The position numbers were made by a program, and so were the translations under genes. DNA of 64,000 nt from an uncultured Parafilimonas sp. (GTDB lineage: Bacteria; Bacteroidota; Bacteroidia; Chitinophagales; Chitinophagaceae), in the NCBI GenBank assembly GCA_903882935.1, contig CAIRZB010000012.1, positions 96,529-160,528 of the forward strand. Reading direction: 5' to 3'. The notes beneath the pieces were generated by a model. The model did not search any database and was not told where the DNA came from. It worked only from the letters and a program-made list of their open reading frames with translations. Position 1 is the first letter of the stretch; every line of letters starts with the position of its first letter. Positions 15,902 to 24,592 of the stretch are shown piece after piece.

Positions 15902-16319
15902 GGTGTTATAGATAACGGAGAGTGCGAAAGTTTTTATTTTGTTTCCGTGCTGTCGTCAACAATCGCGCAAAGCGTTATAATCAATTTATTTTTTTCAACC
16001 AAAACCTCAAGTCTGCTTCAAACTTAAAATTATCAATAACGTCTTGCCACTGAAATCAATAGTTAATTCCAATGGCAAGTTTCGTTTAACGGCCAACTTT
16101 TAGTTTTTTGTACGCGAAAATTTTCGGGTTAACGGAAAATAATCACCTTTATTCAATGTGATGTCGAATGAACTTTATATAACGCTAAAGCAAAGGTTAA
16201 AGAAGCCTGCGGCCTCAAACAAGTTTGTCAGTGGGCTTTTGGAATGGACTTGTGTTTGTTTTGTTTCCAAATACCTTTCGGTAAGGCTATTGTGCAGTCC
16301 CTACGCACACCTTCCCAGT
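15902..16319. other. Intergenic stretch without a convincing gene
   Basis: About 420 AT-rich bases between two convergent genes. It holds a self-complementary CGAAAATTTTCG near 16115 and a weak pairing of CTTGCCA with TGGCAAG near 16045-16080. A frame at 16158-16358 is not convincing. I see no RNA gene. Confidence 0.4.
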
Positions 16320-16880
16320 TTACTTCGCATACAAAGTCACCACGGCTTTAATTATTAGTGCTTTTGACGTAGTTTTTCTTATGTTACCATACACCACATT
16401 ACTTACATTGGTGCCATGCAGATAGCTTACAATATTGGCGGCATCTGTAGGGCTGGTAGAAAATGATGAATAAGTGTAGGCCGGAATATTTATGCTGAAC
16501 ATATTGCCAGCTGTTGTATTGCTGCTTGACGTGATGGTAACCAATAACCGTTTAAGGGCAGATAGGTTGTTGGACGCATCAGCATTGGTAACCGTTAGGG
16601 CGATGTTGCTAACTTTTATACTGCTAACATCGTTAATGTTGTAAGATCCGCCAGTTTGCGCCCGTACAAGACTATCTGTATTTACGTAGGTAGTAAAACT
16701 GCCACTGTTGAATTGTATAGTGCTGTCAGAAAAAGGTATTTCTGGAACTGTAATGGTATACGCGGGCAACACGATGCTTTGCCCCCCAAAAAGTGAAGCT
16801 GCGAGTTTTTTGCATGAAAAGCCCCCTGCAAGTAGTAATGTTAAGCAAAAAAATAGGGTTAGCCGTGTAGTGTTAAGCAT
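16320..16880 (-). CDS. Hypothetical lipoprotein
   Basis: From the ATG at 16880 (one at 16934 is less likely) it has 186 residues. The N-terminus TRLTLFFCLTLLLAGGFSCKK carries a hydrophobic core and a lipobox-like end with Cys at about residue 23, so it is predicted to be lipid-anchored. The rest is Ser/Thr/Asn-rich and beta-strand-like (FNSGSFTTYVNTDSLVRAQTG, SSIKVSNIALTVTNADA). I recognise no family; the pattern is that of exported Bacteroidota lipoproteins of unknown function. Confidence 0.7.
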   Translation of the reverse strand: MLNTTRLTLFFCLTLLLAGGFSCKKLAASLFGGQSIVLPAYTITVPEIPFSDSTIQFNSGSFTTYVNTDSLVRAQTGGSYNINDVSSIKVSNIALTVTNADASNNLSALKRLLVTITSSSNTTAGNMFSINIPAYTYSSFSTSPTDAANIVSYLHGTNVSNVVYGNIRKTTSKALIIKAVVTLYAK

Positions 16881-17231
16881 GGTTAATCTTGTTTTTTGGC
16901 TAAATACTGGTTGGTGTTCTTTAAAATTGAGCATATTATTGTTGGATGCAGATGGTTTGCAATATAACGGAATGCTGTAGCTATAGCGTATTTAATGGGG
17001 GTTGTTTTATGAATAATTTAAGATTGTTGCGGCAGGCATCTACCCGTTCTTTGCCAAATTTAGTTATTTCAATTCCATGGCCAGTTGGTATTGTTGGTAA
17101 AGCTTGGCAAGGCGATGCCAGCTGGTTAGTACAAGCCTTTGCAAATTGGTAGCGTACCAGAAATAAATTACCGGAAAAAAAAACAAATTGGGTAACATTG
17201 TACCCTTATTCATTAACGCTAAAAAAGCCAT
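16881..17231. other. Divergent intergenic stretch
   Basis: 350 bases between the lipoprotein gene (minus) and the cytochrome gene (plus). It must hold both promoters, but I find no full TTTG/TAnnTTTG pair. A 68-codon frame at 16946-17152 has no protein-like features. Confidence 0.4.
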
Positions 17232-18218
17232 ATGGCAAGGTATAAACAGTGGCGGGTTTTTACTGCTGTATTGTTGGTTGCTGCAATGGCGATTGCAGTT
17301 TTTGCATTACTAAAGCCGCAGCAACATGTAAAGCCCGTGGCACCCACAAAGGTTGCGCCTGACAATGCATGGGTAGCCCCCGAGATTAACAATGATTCCA
17401 GCCTTGCGCCGGAAACAAAGACCTTGTTGTTGTATGGGGAGGAACTTATTACCCACACCGCAAAATATTTTGGACCCAAGGGCATTGTAAGCAATACCTC
17501 AAACGGCATGAACTGCCAAAACTGCCATTTGGATGCCGGCCGCAAAAGCTGGGGTAATAATTTTGGGGCCGTGGCAGCCAACTACCCACGGTTTAACCCA
17601 AGGGCAGGCCGTTTGCAAACCATTTATGGCCGCATAAACGATTGCTTTCAACGGAGTTTAAACGGCCACCCGGTTGAAACGGCCACCCGTGAAATGCAGG
17701 CGATGTTTGCGTACATTGCATGGCTTGGGCGCACCGTCGCGCTAAATAGCAAGCCGGTGGGCAGCGGGGTGGAAAAAATAGCCTTTATCAACAGGGCTGC
17801 TTCGCCAGACAGTGGTAAGTTGGTATATGCTGCAAAATGTGCCGTATGCCATGGCAAAAGCGGTGGCGGGTTGTTAACGGCTACCGGCATGGAATATGCC
17901 TACCCACCGTTGTGGGGGGCAAATAGCTATAACACAGGCGCAGGGCTTTACCGATTGTCGGGCTTTGCGGGCTTTGTAAAAAATAACATGCCCTATTTGC
18001 AGGCCACCCACTCATCTCCGCTGTTAACCATAAGCCAGGCATGGGATGTTGCTGCATTTGTAAACACCCAACCTAGACCTAGCTATGACCAGCAGAATGA
18101 TTGGAAGGATATTAAACGAAAGCCGTTCGACTTTCCTTTTGGGCCTTATGCGGATACCTTTAGCCAGCAACAACATAAATATGGGCCTTTCCAGGCATTT
18201 GCAATGGTAAAAAAATAA
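17232..18218 (+). CDS. Dihaem cytochrome c, thiosulfate dehydrogenase (TsdA)-like
   Basis: A 328-residue exported cytochrome with an N-terminal membrane segment (residues about 9-27, VFTAVLLVAAMAIAVFALL). Two haem sites are visible: C95-QN-C98-H99 and C203-AV-C206-H207. The text around the first, MNCQNCHLDAGRKSWGNNFGAVAANYPRFNPRAGR, and GRINDCFQRSLNG further on resemble TsdA, in which a Cys in this region is an unusual haem ligand; C138 is the candidate here. TsdA oxidises thiosulfate to tetrathionate or works in reverse. The DsrE-like gene 75 bases downstream supports a sulfur role, but substrate is inferred. Confidence 0.8.
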   Translation: MARYKQWRVFTAVLLVAAMAIAVFALLKPQQHVKPVAPTKVAPDNAWVAPEINNDSSLAPETKTLLLYGEELITHTAKYFGPKGIVSNTSNGMNCQNCHLDAGRKSWGNNFGAVAANYPRFNPRAGRLQTIYGRINDCFQRSLNGHPVETATREMQAMFAYIAWLGRTVALNSKPVGSGVEKIAFINRAASPDSGKLVYAAKCAVCHGKSGGGLLTATGMEYAYPPLWGANSYNTGAGLYRLSGFAGFVKNNMPYLQATHSSPLLTISQAWDVAAFVNTQPRPSYDQQNDWKDIKRKPFDFPFGPYADTFSQQQHKYGPFQAFAMVKK

Positions 18219-18292
18219 CTTGGCTGGCTTTCAACAGTGGTTGCCAATTTTTTGGCTTTATATTGCATATACTTTCAAGTAAAAACATTTGT

Positions 18293-18754
18293 ATGAAGAA
18301 AATATGTCTGCCCATTTTTTTGTTCGTTGCTTGCATCGCATTTACCAAAAAAATCAACGCCCAGCAGGCCGACACGGCTGCATACACAGGTGCGGTGCCA
18401 ACCAAAGCCTTGTATTTGGCTGCTTACCAGCTTGATAATGGCGACAGTGCCAAAATTAGGGGTACCCTGCACAATATTGCCAACGCGCTGGGTGATATTA
18501 GGCTTGCCGGCAAGCTTAAGGTTGAACTGGTTGTACATGGCGAGGGTGTTAAAGCGTTAATGAAGGACGGTATTTTTGAGCAAGACCTGTTGGCTTTGAA
18601 AAAGAAAGGTGTGATTATTGCCGAATGCCTTAATACGATGCGGGCCAGAAATATTACTAAAGAGCAGTTATACGATTTTGTGTCGTTTGTGCCTAGCGGT
18701 AACGGGGAGCTGATTATACTCGCCCAACAAGGTTGGTCAGTGATACACCCTTAA
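18293..18754 (+). CDS. Exported DsrE-like protein
   Basis: A 153-residue protein whose ATG at 18293 starts a signal peptide (MKKICLPIFLFVACIAFTKKINAQ). The mature part has the DsrE/DsrF-like fold pattern: TLHNIANALGDIRLAGKLKVELVVHGEGVKAL, then EQDLLALKKKGVIIAECLNTMRARN. Cytoplasmic DsrE proteins relay sulfur on a Cys; here the Cys in AECLNTM is the candidate. Export is common for this subgroup in Bacteroidota. It follows the TsdA-like cytochrome on the same strand. Confidence 0.8.
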   Translation: MKKICLPIFLFVACIAFTKKINAQQADTAAYTGAVPTKALYLAAYQLDNGDSAKIRGTLHNIANALGDIRLAGKLKVELVVHGEGVKALMKDGIFEQDLLALKKKGVIIAECLNTMRARNITKEQLYDFVSFVPSGNGELIILAQQGWSVIHP

Positions 18755-18783
18755 ACAATAGCCAAAAAGCGAAAACTGTATTT

Positions 18784-19740
18784 ATGGATGAAAGCGGCAT
18801 GCTATTTATTGGCGCAGATTTTATTAGCAGGCATACAGACTACCCAGCGTTGGCGCAGCAACTACAAGCGGCTTTTGCAGCCAATGATGTACATGTACCT
18901 AACAGGCACCACCATGATTTTAAAAACGAGGGCAACCGACCCGACAGTACGCTGTTGCTGATGCCTGCATGGAATAGTGGTAAGGATGGTGGCGTTAAAA
19001 TTGTGACGGTTAACCCCGATAATGGCCAGCTTGGCCTGCCGGCCATACAGGGTACGTATATTTATTTGGATGCCCAAACCGGAACAATAAGGGCCTTTAT
19101 GGAGGCAAAGGCGTTGACTGCAAAAAGAACGGCGGCGGTTTCTGCGATGGCATCGTCTTTTTTATCTAGGCCCGAAGCTTCTTCAATGCTAATGATAGGT
19201 ACGGGTGCATTGAGTACAAACCTTATTAATGCCCATGCATCGGTAAGGCCCATTGGGCAGGTGTATGTTTGGGGACGCGATTTTACCAAAGCCCAAGCCG
19301 TTGCAAACGGGTTTGAAAGCGCAACTTTTAAGGTAGAGGCCATTGAAAAAATAGAGGATGTTATTGGTAGGGTAGATATTATTTCTTGCGCCACACTCTC
19401 CAAAACGCCATTGGTATTGGGAAAAAATTTGGTGGCGGGGCAGCATATTGACTTGGTGGGGTCGTACCGGAAAGACATGCGAGAAGCAGACGATGAAACA
19501 ATACTGCGCTCATCTATTTTTGTGGATACGTATTATGGGGCCTTGCACGAAACTGGGGATATTGTTATACCCATCAAAAATAGCATTATTAACCAGGAAA
19601 GCATAAAGGCCGACCTGTTTGAACTTTGTGCAGGAAATAGGCCCGGCAGAACCTCATCCGAGGAAGTGACACTGTTTAAATCAGTCGGCCATTCGTTGGA
19701 AGATTTGGTGGCGGCAAGGTATTATTTTGGTATGTTATAA
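18784..19740 (+). CDS. Ornithine cyclodeaminase / mu-crystallin family protein
   Basis: An NAD(P)-binding enzyme of 318 residues from the ATG at 18784; an ATG at 18733 would overlap the gene before by 22 bases. Family marks are VKIVTVNPDNGQLGLPAIQGTYIYLDAQTG, ALTAKRTAAVSAMASSFL, the nucleotide-binding MLMIGTGALSTNLINAHA, and VDIISCATLSKTPLVLG with HIDLVGSYRKDMREAD. Members include ornithine cyclodeaminase, alanine dehydrogenase and pyrroline-2-carboxylate or thiomorpholine carboxylate reductases. The exact substrate cannot be read from the sequence. Confidence 0.88.
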   Translation: MDESGMLFIGADFISRHTDYPALAQQLQAAFAANDVHVPNRHHHDFKNEGNRPDSTLLLMPAWNSGKDGGVKIVTVNPDNGQLGLPAIQGTYIYLDAQTGTIRAFMEAKALTAKRTAAVSAMASSFLSRPEASSMLMIGTGALSTNLINAHASVRPIGQVYVWGRDFTKAQAVANGFESATFKVEAIEKIEDVIGRVDIISCATLSKTPLVLGKNLVAGQHIDLVGSYRKDMREADDETILRSSIFVDTYYGALHETGDIVIPIKNSIINQESIKADLFELCAGNRPGRTSSEEVTLFKSVGHSLEDLVAARYYFGML

Positions 19741-19920
19741 ATTGTACAATTGCACAGCTTCATGGGGCTGGGTGGCATTTATTATTAGAAGGCACGGTCA
19801 GCCATGGACAAACCCTAACTGGCATTATGTTGTGTTCTGCATTGCTTTTTTTGCAATGGCCTTGTCTCTGCTATTTGGCTGCCTGCTGAATTTCCACGTT
19901 ATATTACGTCAGTACCTAAA

Positions 19921-21477
19921 TTACTGTAACCGTTTGAAATTTAGGTCCTGAAAATCAAAGCTGAAGTCAGTGAGCGGGGAAATTGGTTTCATGGTTATAC
20001 CTGCCGCTTTGCCTGTTTCATCAAACGTAAATGTAACATAGGCATCAGCATCCATGCTGCGGTCGCGCCATTTCACTAAAAAGGTATTGCCTTTGTAAAA
20101 AAACAGTTGGCCGGTAAGCTTAGGCGAGCGTTTGGCATCTAACCATGGCAGTCCATTTTTTAGCGACACGGTTATGTTGCCAAACCACGGGTCTTGGTAG
20201 GTGCCTGAGTAAATGGACAAATCCACTTTATCCAATCCCTTGTTGCCGACTATGGCTGCCTCAGCCCAAACAGCGTTGGCTATTTTGCTACCGTTGCCAA
20301 AGGCCTGCTGGCGGTACCCAGCGTATTCTTTAACGCGGTCAGTGCCTTTTATGCCAAAATAGGCATCTTTAATTTGGTCGGTAATGCACTGGAAAGCACC
20401 CCCTTCCTGCTGGTTGGTAAGCACAATAATGCCCAGCTTTAATTCGGGTATCATCGTAATTTCGGTAACCATGCCTTCCAATCCGCCGGTATGGGTTACT
20501 TCCTTGTACCCCTTTACATCTGAGAGGCCAAAACCAAACCCGTAGGAGGCAAAATGGGTGTTATAGGGGCCTGGGTTATGCACGGGTATAATGGTTTGCG
20601 GTGTCCACATCTCTTCATGCACCTCGTGGCTAAACAGCTGTTTGTCCATTTTATCTCCATATTTGCCGTCTGCCAAATGAAGCATCACCCATTTGCTCAG
20701 GTCTGCTATGCTGGAGTTGATACCACCGGCAGAATGCCCCACTTTCATAGTACTGCGGGCTATTACTGTTACCCGGCCTTCCACTGGTGCGTGTGCATCA
20801 ATGATGTCTGTAGTGTCGTTCAGCCTGTCGAATGAGGTGGCTGTGTGCGTCATGCCGAGCGGTGTAAGTATTTTCTGCTGCACAAAATCATCCCAACTTA
20901 TACCGCTTACCCGTTTAACCACCTCCCCGGCTACAATATATAGGTTGTTATCGTAATCGTATTTGGTGCGGAAACTGGAGACGGGTTTTAAAAAACGCAG
21001 GTTAAATATTACATCCTTCAAAGTAAAGTCGCTGGAGTCGGGGAAGAACATCAAGTCGCCCGCGCCCAAGCCCATACCGCTGCGGTGCGTAAGCAGGTCG
21101 CGCACGGTAAACTGCTCGGTAACCCAAGGGTCGTACAATTTAAACTCGGGTATAATATCGCGTACCTTGTCGTCCCATGTCAATTTGCCTTCATCCACCA
21201 GTATGCCCAAGGCTGCTGCGGTAAACGCTTTGCTGTTGCTGGCAATGCCGAAAAGGGTGTTTTCATCCGTGGGCTGCCCGGTTCTTAATGAACGCACGCC
21301 GTACCCCTTTGAATGGATGACTTTACCATCTTTTATCACCGCCACAGCAATGCCGGGCACATCAAAAGCCTTCATGCTCCGCGCAACCAGCGTATCAATG
21401 GCTTTGCTGGTCAAGCCTTGGCAATAGCTTGCTAGGGTAAAGGTTATAAGGACAATAGAACAGATTAGTTTTTTCAT
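19921..21477 (-). CDS. Exported class C beta-lactamase-like serine hydrolase with DUF3471 domain
   Basis: A 518-residue exported protein; the ATG at 21477 is used because it begins a signal peptide (MKKLICSIVLITFTLASYCQ). The catalytic S80-N-S-K83 (SxxK), Y175-D-N177 (YxN) and a later HTG in EVTHTGGLEGM define the penicillin-binding/class C beta-lactamase fold. The last 130 residues (YSGTYQDPWFGNITVSLKNG onward) match a DUF3471-type C-terminal domain. Such proteins are usually D-aminopeptidases or esterases rather than antibiotic resistance enzymes. Monocistronic. Confidence 0.9.
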   Translation of the reverse strand: MKKLICSIVLITFTLASYCQGLTSKAIDTLVARSMKAFDVPGIAVAVIKDGKVIHSKGYGVRSLRTGQPTDENTLFGIASNSKAFTAAALGILVDEGKLTWDDKVRDIIPEFKLYDPWVTEQFTVRDLLTHRSGMGLGAGDLMFFPDSSDFTLKDVIFNLRFLKPVSSFRTKYDYDNNLYIVAGEVVKRVSGISWDDFVQQKILTPLGMTHTATSFDRLNDTTDIIDAHAPVEGRVTVIARSTMKVGHSAGGINSSIADLSKWVMLHLADGKYGDKMDKQLFSHEVHEEMWTPQTIIPVHNPGPYNTHFASYGFGFGLSDVKGYKEVTHTGGLEGMVTEITMIPELKLGIIVLTNQQEGGAFQCITDQIKDAYFGIKGTDRVKEYAGYRQQAFGNGSKIANAVWAEAAIVGNKGLDKVDLSIYSGTYQDPWFGNITVSLKNGLPWLDAKRSPKLTGQLFFYKGNTFLVKWRDRSMDADAYVTFTFDETGKAAGITMKPISPLTDFSFDFQDLNFKRLQ

Positions 21478-21719
21478 GCCGCTTGTGTTGTGGTATTGCA
21501 ATATGGTGGTCGTATATTCAAGGGATTCGTGAAAACACAAATTCGGGCGAATGCGTCTGGTTATGTCCCCACAACCGAACATAGGCCCCTAATTTAACAA
21601 CCTTGGTTGCAATATAGGTATAATGCGCTGTAATTTATACAGTTGGTAAGGCAATTTGCAAAATGAGGTATACTGGTGAATGTCAATAGATTTCTGTTAT
21701 TTTGGCAAACGATACAACT

Positions 21720-22139
21720 ATGATGCACATACCCATCAAAAGCTTTCAGCACCTTGGCGTGCCGGTTACGGATATTAAAGTTTCAGAATTGTTTTATGAA
21801 AGCCTTGGTTTTAAGAATGTTATGGCTACTACCTTTCAATTAAACGGAGGAACGGGTTATGTGGCCATGATGCAGCGCGATACTATGGTTATTGAAATTT
21901 ACCAATTGCCCGAGCCTGAACTTGCTGAGATAAGGACACGCGGTAACGGGCATATGGACCATATGGCTTTTGATGTGGACGATGTGGATACACTTTTTCA
22001 CCAAATGAAAGAAGCTGGCTTTAATGTAGTAGAACCTGCGCCTGTTTTTCTATCATTCTGGCAGCATGGCTGCAAGTTTTTTAACATCACCGGCCCAGAT
22101 GGCGAACGGTTGGAGTTTAACGAGATTGTGAAGGGGTAG
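21720..22139 (+). CDS. VOC (glyoxalase/dioxygenase) family protein
   Basis: A 139-residue protein with two beta-alpha-beta-beta-beta units of the vicinal oxygen chelate fold: FQHLGVPVTDIKVSELFYESLGF and GHMDHMAFDVDDVDTLFHQMKEAGF, ending in FFNITGPDGERLEFNEI. The His of FQHLG and the final Glu of LEFNE are in metal-ligand positions. Substrate unknown. ATGs at 21720 and 21723 are both possible; a TTG at 21702 is less likely. Confidence 0.85.
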   Translation: MMHIPIKSFQHLGVPVTDIKVSELFYESLGFKNVMATTFQLNGGTGYVAMMQRDTMVIEIYQLPEPELAEIRTRGNGHMDHMAFDVDDVDTLFHQMKEAGFNVVEPAPVFLSFWQHGCKFFNITGPDGERLEFNEIVKG

Positions 22140-22209
22140 GGGGGCAACTATCCTGTTTGTTAACGTCATATCAATAGAATACCAGTTATTTTGTGCCAAA
22201 TAAAGATAT

Positions 22210-22737
22210 ATGCTGAAACCATTTATTATAATTTCCGCTTTTTGTTTCCTTACATTTTCTGTGCATGCCCAAAGTACTGAATCTTTGTTTATGCAGGCTG
22301 CAGTAGCCAAACTGGAAGGTTCCAAGGCTTATACTTTGCTAGTTGCCAACGCAATGCCCGCAGACAAATTTGAGTTTAAGGCTACCCCAGAGGAAATGAG
22401 TTTTAGGGAGCAGGCGTTGCATCTCGCCCAAAATACTGGTTGGCTGTGTTCATCTTACCTGCAACCAGGTATAAACCCAGTAACGGACGCGGATGGGTTG
22501 CTTACTGATAAGGCCGCCATACTCACATTGCTTGAGAAAACGTACGATTATGCAATACAGGTTTTGCAAAGTTTTAGCGCAGTACATTTAAAAGACACGG
22601 TAAGTTTTTTTGCCGGCCCCAAAACTACATTGCAGATCATAAATCTGATTAACGACCACCAAACCCACCACCGTGCCCAGATGATTGTTTATTTAAGACT
22701 AAATGGTATAAAGCCCCCAGACTATGTTGGTTGGTAG
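22210..22737 (+). CDS. Exported DinB-family protein
   Basis: A 175-residue protein with a signal peptide (MLKPFIIISAFCFLTFSVHAQ). The mature part is the four-helix DinB/YfiT bundle: KLEGSKAYTLLVANAMPADKFEFKATPEEMSFREQALHLAQN and, near the end, LINDHQTHHRAQMIVYLRLNGI. His residues in LHLAQN and DHQTHHRAQ are the usual metal ligands. Exported DinB proteins are frequent in this phylum; function unknown, possibly a metal-dependent thiol transferase. Confidence 0.87.
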   Translation: MLKPFIIISAFCFLTFSVHAQSTESLFMQAAVAKLEGSKAYTLLVANAMPADKFEFKATPEEMSFREQALHLAQNTGWLCSSYLQPGINPVTDADGLLTDKAAILTLLEKTYDYAIQVLQSFSAVHLKDTVSFFAGPKTTLQIINLINDHQTHHRAQMIVYLRLNGIKPPDYVGW

Positions 22738-22767
22738 GTTTATAAAGTTCCGGAGTTTAGCATACTC

Positions 22768-22923
22768 ATGGCCCCAACAAAAGCCCCCTTATGGATAAAA
22801 TTCTTCTTCAAATTTGGATATTTCTTTAGTTCATTTTGGACAATATTGTTGCAAAACATCCCCTTTATTTTGCTCACCGGCATTATGGGCTGCTTTTATG
22901 GCACTAATTATGTAAACCCATAG
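22768..22923 (+). CDS. Possible small membrane protein
   Basis: A 51-codon frame, too short for most gene callers: MAPTKAPLWIKFFFKFGYFF followed by SSFWTILLQNIPFILLTGIMGC and a short polar tail. It contains one or two hydrophobic segments with a positive charge cluster at the N-terminal side. It lies 30 bases after the DinB gene on the same strand. I recognise no family; it may be real or a chance AT-rich frame. Confidence 0.4.
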   Translation: MAPTKAPLWIKFFFKFGYFFSSFWTILLQNIPFILLTGIMGCFYGTNYVNP

Positions 22924-22999
22924 GCTTTGCAGTGCATTTTTGTTCCTGGAATTTTGATGAAACTAAAATGGTTAACTTTCAAAAGCCATTGAAGTTTTT

Positions 23000-23695
23000 T
23001 TAAGCCTTTTCTTTTTCTAAGGTTGTTATATCCTCCGACAGCCGTTGCATTTCCAAAGGCAGGGTGCCGTTGTAAACGCCGCGTATGCGCCGGTGCCTGT
23101 CAATCAGCAAAAAGTTTTCGGTGTGTAAAAACTCGTTTCCTGTTTGGTAGTAGCCCACGGTGTCGCCCGCATAATACTGCTTTTTGGCGAGTGCGTAAAT
23201 TTCGGTGAGGCTGCCTGTTACCACATGCCATTTACCGCTGATGATGCCTTTTTTGATGGCGTATTGTTTTAACACCGGCACGCTGTCCATTTCAGGCGTA
23301 ACGGAGTGGGAGAGGAATAGCACCCCTGTGTCGTTCTTAAATTTCTGTTGCAAAGTGCCCATGTTATCGGTCATTTTTGGGCAAATGCCGCCGCAGCGGG
23401 TAAATATAAAATCGGCCACGTATATTTTACCTTCCACGGTTTTTTCGGTCACACGCTGCCCGTCTTGGTCGGTGAAAGAGAATGCAGGTATTGTATGTAT
23501 ATTCGGGTAGGCGGTGTCGTTTTTGTCAATCCACTCGGGTGTAAAGTCAGGCCTGTTGTAAAACGGCAATGACAGTTCCGCAGGCTTATTTTTGCAAGCA
23601 GTTAGCAGGGCAATCGCAATGTATAGACATGACATTCCCAATTTAATGTTGGAAATGCTCCGGCCACTATTTTGATATTGATTTTTGTCTGTCAT
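23000..23695 (-). CDS. SCO1/SenC-family copper chaperone lipoprotein
   Basis: From the ATG at 23695 it has 231 residues; a later ATG at 23635 starts the clearest signal sequence, MSCLYIAIALLTACKNK, with a lipobox Cys. The mature part is a thioredoxin-like Sco domain: FSFTDQDGQRVTEKTVEGKIYVADFIFTRCGGICPKM with the copper-binding CxxxC, and the distant His in EFLHTENFLLID as third ligand. Sco proteins deliver copper to the Cu-A centre of cytochrome oxidase or act as thiol reductases. It is the last gene of a probable unit with the YHYH and YwqK-like lipoproteins. Confidence 0.9.
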   Translation of the reverse strand: MTDKNQYQNSGRSISNIKLGMSCLYIAIALLTACKNKPAELSLPFYNRPDFTPEWIDKNDTAYPNIHTIPAFSFTDQDGQRVTEKTVEGKIYVADFIFTRCGGICPKMTDNMGTLQQKFKNDTGVLFLSHSVTPEMDSVPVLKQYAIKKGIISGKWHVVTGSLTEIYALAKKQYYAGDTVGYYQTGNEFLHTENFLLIDRHRRIRGVYNGTLPLEMQRLSEDITTLEKEKA

Positions 23696-23834
23696 ATTAG
23701 AAATATTTTGAAAGTGGGAAAGGCCTACATGTTGGTTGCCCCCCACGCAGTTAGGGCGGGGTCAAACATTTTAAGCACTCTTTAAAAGGCTTTAGCCCAA
23801 ATACGCACTATAGTTTTCTAGGCTTAAAAATTTA

Positions 23835-23950
23835 CCCGTTTCCCGTTTCACGATTCCCGTTTATCGTTTCGCGATTCAACGTTTATCGTTTCGCGATTCA
23901 ACGTTTATCGTTTCGCGATTCAACGTTTATCGTTTCGCGATTCCCGTTTC
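23835..23950 (-). repeat. 22-base tandem repeat tract at the end of the YwqK-like gene
   Basis: Four copies of a 22-base unit (plus-strand core CGTTTATCGTTTCGCGATTC) flanked by CCCGTTTCACGATTCCCGTT. It spans the 3' end of the YwqK-like gene and the intergenic region, and on the minus strand reads AATCGCGAAACG, the core also seen in aroA. Confidence 0.8.
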
Positions 23951-24566
23951 TAATCGAATCAATGGGGTTTGCGCAAAGTTTCATGCCTAGCAGCCCATAA
24001 CGCTTGCCGTTGTGTATAACATAGTTGGCACGTATACTGCCGTCGGGCCACCACATTTTTTGGCTGCCTTCTTCTTGCCCGTTGGTATAATTAAAATCCC
24101 GGTACAGCATGCCTTTTTCATCCCATTCCTTTAACACACCGTTGTACGCATCGTCTTTCGCGGTATACACAAACCGTTGGCGGCCATTGGGCCACCAGCT
24201 TTTCTGTACCCCTTGCTTTTTACCGGCTGTATAAACCCGCAGTTCGGCCAATTGCCGGTTGGCGTGCCAGCTTTTTTGTACGCCTTCTTCCAACCCGTTT
24301 ACAAAGCCTTTTACAAACTCAGTGTCACCGTTTGGGAAAAGTTGGTAAACATGGCCACTAAATAGCTGATTGGCAGCATATAACGTATCCTGATGAGCAT
24401 TAAAATTAGGGTCGGTTGTTGCAACATATACTGGTGGTACTTGCTTGGCGTTGCTGCCAAACTGTATATTGCAGCCCGTAACTAGTAGGCAGAGCAGTAA
24501 CGCATAGCCATCCAGAGTTGTTTTTCTCGGTAAATGCAACAACATTGTATCCGCCATTTTAACCAT
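23898..24566 (-). CDS. YwqK-like (MORN-variant repeat) lipoprotein
   Basis: A 222-residue protein. LDGYALLLCLLVTGCN is a signal sequence ending in a lipobox, so it is likely lipid-anchored. From about residue 70 it has repeats with the YwqK/MORN-variant pattern: GHVYQLFPNGDTEFVKGFVNGLEEGVQKSW, then ADN-like turns WHANRQ, WWPNGRQRF, WDEKGMLYRDFNYTNGQEEG and WWPDGSIRANY. The family is often annotated as an antitoxin, a label with weak support for exported members. The last residues (GNRETINVESRNDKR) are translated from the 22-base repeat. Follows the YHYH gene by 26 bases. Confidence 0.8.
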   Translation of the reverse strand: MVKMADTMLLHLPRKTTLDGYALLLCLLVTGCNIQFGSNAKQVPPVYVATTDPNFNAHQDTLYAANQLFSGHVYQLFPNGDTEFVKGFVNGLEEGVQKSWHANRQLAELRVYTAGKKQGVQKSWWPNGRQRFVYTAKDDAYNGVLKEWDEKGMLYRDFNYTNGQEEGSQKMWWPDGSIRANYVIHNGKRYGLLGMKLCANPIDSIRNGNRETINVESRNDKR

Positions 24567-24592
24567 TTGTATAGTGCGCTTTTGGGAGTTTT

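Noticed and set aside
16158..16358. 66-codon plus frame in the gap before the lipoprotein gene
   Set aside because: No signal, domain or neighbour support, and it overlaps the end of the opposite gene.
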